Translations under genes and position numbers: made by a program
NCBI GenBank assembly: GCA_938086785.1
Contig: CALKCM010000018.1
Coordinates: 1 to 45,616, forward strand
Direction of reading: 5' to 3'
Source of the DNA: an uncultured Bacteroidia bacterium
GTDB taxonomy: Bacteria > Bacteroidota > Bacteroidia > NS11-12g > UBA955
Length of the DNA stretch: 45,616 bases
Part shown: one piece after another, positions 43,235-45,616 of the stretch
Numbering within the stretch: position 1 is the first letter of the stretch
Layout: each line of letters starts with the position of its first letter
The notes under the pieces: model-generated
The model's input: only the letters and a program-made list of their open reading frames with translations
Database searches by the model: none
Told to the model about the DNA's origin: nothing

Positions 43235-43773
43235 AAAAGAAAAGAAGGCCATATAAACCGAGGGGACCCCTACATCAGATAAACGAAAAGATATCTGCAG
43301 AAGAGGTACGTCTGGTTGGTAACAACGTCGAAATGGGCGTTTTCAAAACAGGTAAAGCTATCGAAATGGCCTACGAGTTGGGTTTAGATTTAGTAAATAT
43401 ATCGCCCAATGCTACCCCGCCAGTGTGTAGGGTGGTTGATTACAATAAATTTTTATACGAGCAAAAAAAGAAACAGAAAGAGCTTAAAGCGAATTCTAAA
43501 AAACAAGAACTGAAAGAAATTAGGTTTGGCCCAAATACAGATGATCATGATATCGCTTTCAAAACCAAGCATGCTAAAAGCTTCTTAGAAGAAGGAAACA
43601 AAGTGAGAGCTTATGTTTTCTTTAGAGGAAGAAGTATCATGTACATGGATAGAGGAAGAGAATTGATCATGAATTTTGCGAATGGTTTGATTGACGATGG
43701 CATTGCTAAACTCGATCAGCCACCAAAGCGAGAAGGAAAAAAACTAGTTATTATACTATCACCAAAGAAGTAA
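43231..43773 (+). CDS. infC: Translation initiation factor IF-3
   Basis: About 180 residues. IF-3 keeps 30S subunits free and proofreads start codons. The N-terminal domain LHQINEKISAEEVRLVGNNVEMGVFKTGKAIEMA and the C-terminal KEIRFGPNTDDHDIAFKTKHAKSFLEEGNKVRAYVFFRGRS are the family blocks. The first Met codon in frame (43333) falls inside the N-terminal domain. Upstream the frame is open to a stop at 43189, and without ATG, GTG or TTG. The candidates are ATA at 43231, overlapping the thrS stop (used here), or ATT at 43207. A rare start is known for infC elsewhere, where IF-3 represses its own translation. Confidence 0.9.
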   Translation: MKKKRRPYKPRGPLHQINEKISAEEVRLVGNNVEMGVFKTGKAIEMAYELGLDLVNISPNATPPVCRVVDYNKFLYEQKKKQKELKANSKKQELKEIRFGPNTDDHDIAFKTKHAKSFLEEGNKVRAYVFFRGRSIMYMDRGRELIMNFANGLIDDGIAKLDQPPKREGKKLVIILSPKK

Positions 43774-43791
43774 AAAAAAAGGAATACTGAT

Positions 43792-43992
43792 ATGCCAAAA
43801 ATGAAGACCAATTCCAGTGCAAAAAAACGTTTTAGAGTAACGGGCAGTGGAAAAATTAAGAGAAAAAAAGCGTACTTAAATCACATTCTTACAAAAAAAT
43901 CAACCAAGCGTAAGAGAGGTTTAAGTAATGATGCCATGGTATCTGATTCAGATATGGGTAACGTTAAATTTATGCTTAGAATAGGTAAATAA
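43792..43992 (+). CDS. rpmI: 50S ribosomal protein L35
   Basis: 66 residues. [27 protein letters not shown] is the L35 start, with the basic [10 protein letters not shown] near the middle. It lies 18 bp after infC, in the universal infC-rpmI-rplT order. Confidence 0.97.
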   Translation: MPKMKTNSSAKKRFRVTGSGKIKRKKAYLNHILTKKSTKRKRGLSNDAMVSDSDMGNVKFMLRIGK

Positions 43993-44005
43993 GAAAAATT
44001 AAACT

Positions 44006-44049
44006 GGCCGTAGCCCCTAAAGTTTCCAGTTATACGGAACGCTAAAGCC
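44006..44049 (+). promoter_or_regulatory. Folded spacer between rpmI and rplT, possible L20 control element
   Basis: The 74-bp spacer is much longer than the 18 bp before rpmI. GGCcgTAGC (44006-44014) can pair with GCTAaaGCC (44041-44049), 7 pairs around a two-base internal loop, and GTTtCC (44022-44027) with GGAAC (44036-44040) inside it with no base between the two 3' arms. The junction with unpaired A residues is reminiscent of L20 binding sites, known to repress this operon in other bacteria. Confidence 0.4.
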
Positions 44050-44066
44050 AATAAACTAATAGTAAT

Positions 44067-44417
44067 ATGCCAAGATCAAAAAATAGAGTCGCAAGTAGAG
44101 CCCGCCGTAAAAAGGTGATGAAGCTCGCCAAAGGGTACTTTGGAAGAAGAAAAAATGTATGGACCGTTGCAAAAAACGCGGTTGAAAAAGGACTTACCTA
44201 TGCATACCGAGATCGTAAAGTAAAGAAACGTGAGTTTCGTTCTTTATGGATTGTACGTATTAATGCAGCAGTGCGCGAGCACGGAATGTCTTACAGTGTT
44301 TTTATGGGAAAATTAGCGAAGAGTGATTTAAATATCAATCGCAAAGTATTAGCTGATATTGCCATGAACGATCCAGAAGGATTTAAAGCTATCGTTGAAG
44401 CAGTAGCTAAATCTTAA
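44067..44417 (+). CDS. rplT: 50S ribosomal protein L20
   Basis: 116 residues. [30 protein letters not shown] is the conserved L20 start, and [26 protein letters not shown] the C-terminal domain. L20 is needed for early 50S assembly and is the usual autoregulator of infC-rpmI-rplT operons. Confidence 0.97.
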   Translation: MPRSKNRVASRARRKKVMKLAKGYFGRRKNVWTVAKNAVEKGLTYAYRDRKVKKREFRSLWIVRINAAVREHGMSYSVFMGKLAKSDLNINRKVLADIAMNDPEGFKAIVEAVAKS

Positions 44418-44438
44418 TTTTTAAATAAATTAACAGCG

Positions 44439-44467
44439 AAAGTCGTTCCTTTGGAACGGCTTTTTTT
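44439..44467 (+). terminator. Rho-independent terminator of the thrS-rplT operon
   Basis: AGTCGTTCC and GGAACGGCT form a 9-pair stem (one G-U; two more A-U at the base) with a 3-base loop and a run of seven Ts. Confidence 0.92.
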
Positions 44468-44488
44468 ATGGCCTAAATTTTATAATTT

Positions 44489-44521
44489 TTGAGTTCTAAA
44501 AATAATCTTGAAGTACATTTG
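44489..44521 (+). promoter_or_regulatory. Promoter of the acyltransferase-like gene (TTG-N22-TAcaTTTG)
   Basis: TAcaTTTG at 44514-44521 ends 4 bases before the ATG; TTG at 44489-44491 is 22 bases upstream, one or two bases longer than usual. Confidence 0.65.
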
Positions 44522-44525
44522 CCCC

Positions 44526-45616
44526 ATGCATCAGTTAAGGGTAGTTCACTCCAGCAAGGACGTCGTTGATTTTCATGCCGTACCAAAATTGGTTTACAAG
44601 AATGACAAGAATTACATATATCCCATTCAAAAGGATGTAGAGAATACATTTGATCCTGAGAAAAATGAGAATTTTGAGAAGGGGGAAGTGATTCGATTCA
44701 ATCTTTACGATGAAGCAGGTGAAACCATTGGCAGAATTGCCTCGTTTTACACCAAAGATGCAAAAGGAAAACTAAATGGAGGCTGTGGTTTCTTTGAGTG
44801 TATAGATGATACTGCGGCGGCACATGCGCTGTTTGATGCATGCAAGGAGTGGTTGCAGCTAAAGAATGTAGGTTTTATGGATGGCCCTATAAATTTTGGG
44901 GGAAGGGAAAGCTTCTGGGGGCTGCTCATTAGCAGCAATTCGTACCCTAGTTACAGAGAAAACTACCATCCTGCCTATTATCAAAATCTATTTACTTCCT
45001 ATGGATTTGAACTTGAAATTGAGCAAAGTACTTTTACCCTAAATCACCTGACTTTTAATAAGCCAAGGTTCGATATTTTAGCTAGTCGAATCATGAATAA
45101 TCCTAAATTTAGATTTGAGTATATGGATTACAATAGGCTCGATGATTTTGCGGGGTATTTCGTAGAAATTTACAATAAGGCCTGGGCTTTTCATGACGAT
45201 TTTACTCCCATGACTGCAGATAAGATGCGTAAGGAGCTTAAAGAATACAAGGCGGCTATGCCGGGCCATTTGGCTATTTTTGCTTTCATTGACGATAAGC
45301 CGGCTGCTTTCTACATTAATATATTGGAGATTAACCAGGTGTTTAAGGCTTTTAAGGGGAAGTTAACCCTATGGAACAAGATTCAGTTCTTATTAAAGCG
45401 CCGAACCATAGATAAGGTGCGTGGAATTATATTTGGTATTATTCCTGATGCGCAGCGCACGGGGATAGAGGTGGGCATGATTATGAAGATGTATGATACC
45501 ATGGTCGAAAACCCTCAGTATAAACTGGCAGAATTGAGTTGGATTGGCGATTTTAACCCAAAGATGTTTGGATTGCTGGAGAAAATTGGAGCAGAAAAAT
45601 CGAAAGTACACCATAC
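44526..45616 (+). CDS. GNAT-like acyltransferase, partial (3' end outside window)
   Basis: 363 codons open to the window edge. The start MHQLRVVHSSKDVVDFHAVPKLVYKND and the FGGRESFWGLLI block are characteristic of a Bacteroidota family of about 380 residues usually called hypothetical or YghO-like, with a tandem GNAT-like fold: residues ~60-190 (IGRIASFYTKD, GFMDGPINFGG) and ~200-360 (HLAIFAFIDDKPAAFYIN, GIIPDAQRTGIEVGMIMKMYD). The classical acetyl-CoA loop is not obvious. Substrate unknown. Confidence 0.75.
   Translation, partial: MHQLRVVHSSKDVVDFHAVPKLVYKNDKNYIYPIQKDVENTFDPEKNENFEKGEVIRFNLYDEAGETIGRIASFYTKDAKGKLNGGCGFFECIDDTAAAHALFDACKEWLQLKNVGFMDGPINFGGRESFWGLLISSNSYPSYRENYHPAYYQNLFTSYGFELEIEQSTFTLNHLTFNKPRFDILASRIMNNPKFRFEYMDYNRLDDFAGYFVEIYNKAWAFHDDFTPMTADKMRKELKEYKAAMPGHLAIFAFIDDKPAAFYINILEINQVFKAFKGKLTLWNKIQFLLKRRTIDKVRGIIFGIIPDAQRTGIEVGMIMKMYDTMVENPQYKLAELSWIGDFNPKMFGLLEKIGAEKSKVHH

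Noticed and set aside
44002..44037. H-type pseudoknot in the rpmI-rplT spacer (AACTGG/CCAGTT with CCGTA/TACGG)
   Set aside because: The connecting loops would be 0 and 1 base long, too short to cross the helices; the nested two-helix fold is preferred.
1..45616. tRNA, rRNA, insertion sequences and prophage genes
   Set aside because: Scanned for GTTCRA-type T arms, transposase motifs and terminal inverted repeats; none found by eye.

Overview
The window is a gene-dense piece of a Bacteroidota chromosome. The most likely placement is a Flavobacteriales-type lineage, but the sequence alone does not fix the family. The evidence is a set of families largely confined to that phylum (the DUF4835, DUF3127, DUF4920 and probable DUF5723 proteins, a Bacteroidota-type RpoZ, a BspA-like surface protein with a DUF8202-like module), the phylum promoter pattern TTG-N20-TAnnTTTG upstream of many genes, and few Shine-Dalgarno sequences. 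No tRNA, rRNA, transposase, phage gene or CRISPR array was seen.

Layout. 1-3265 (-): 5' part of a giant secreted surface protein with about 17 BspA-type repeats, running off the left edge. 3829-5666 (-): TauE/SafE transporter and aroC. 5774-11180 (-): one compact, mostly overlapping operon bamD-rpoZ-coaBC-DUF4835-aroB-aroA, joining outer-membrane assembly, transcription, coenzyme A and shikimate genes. 11505-15026 (+): a predicted outer-membrane beta-barrel with a very long cysteine-rich coiled coil. 15252-18126 (+): EVE-pyrR-pyrB, then mdh. 18287-20123 (-): dgkA and dnaA. 20416-24591 (+): MacB-like permease, TonB-receptor-like barrel, and an SSB-like DUF3127 protein.

24663-33690 (-): MauE/thioredoxin fusion, NicO-like transporter and GNAT; purB-NFACT-lipB; an ECF sigma factor with a small partner and a DUF4920 lipoprotein; folD-queE. 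33926-36134 (+): an unknown lipoprotein and a membrane TPR protein with a LytTR-like domain. 36298-36499 (+): a promoter, three stem-loops and a terminator without an ORF, read here as a candidate new small RNA. 36504-41144 (-): pepA-pdxA-methyltransferase, and a cytochrome c / copper monooxygenase-like lipoprotein. 41309-44417 (+): thrS-infC-rpmI-rplT with a structured spacer before rplT. 44526 to the right edge: partial acyltransferase-like gene.

Most genes are housekeeping. The points most worth a second look are the candidate small RNA at 36.3-36.5 kb; the -7 boxes that end only 4-5 bases before the start codon of seven genes, implying leaderless mRNAs; infC and coaBC, neither of which has an ATG, GTG or TTG start in frame; the foldable rpmI-rplT spacer that could be an L20 control element; and the barrel plus coiled-coil protein. 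All calls come from reading the sequence; no database search was run.
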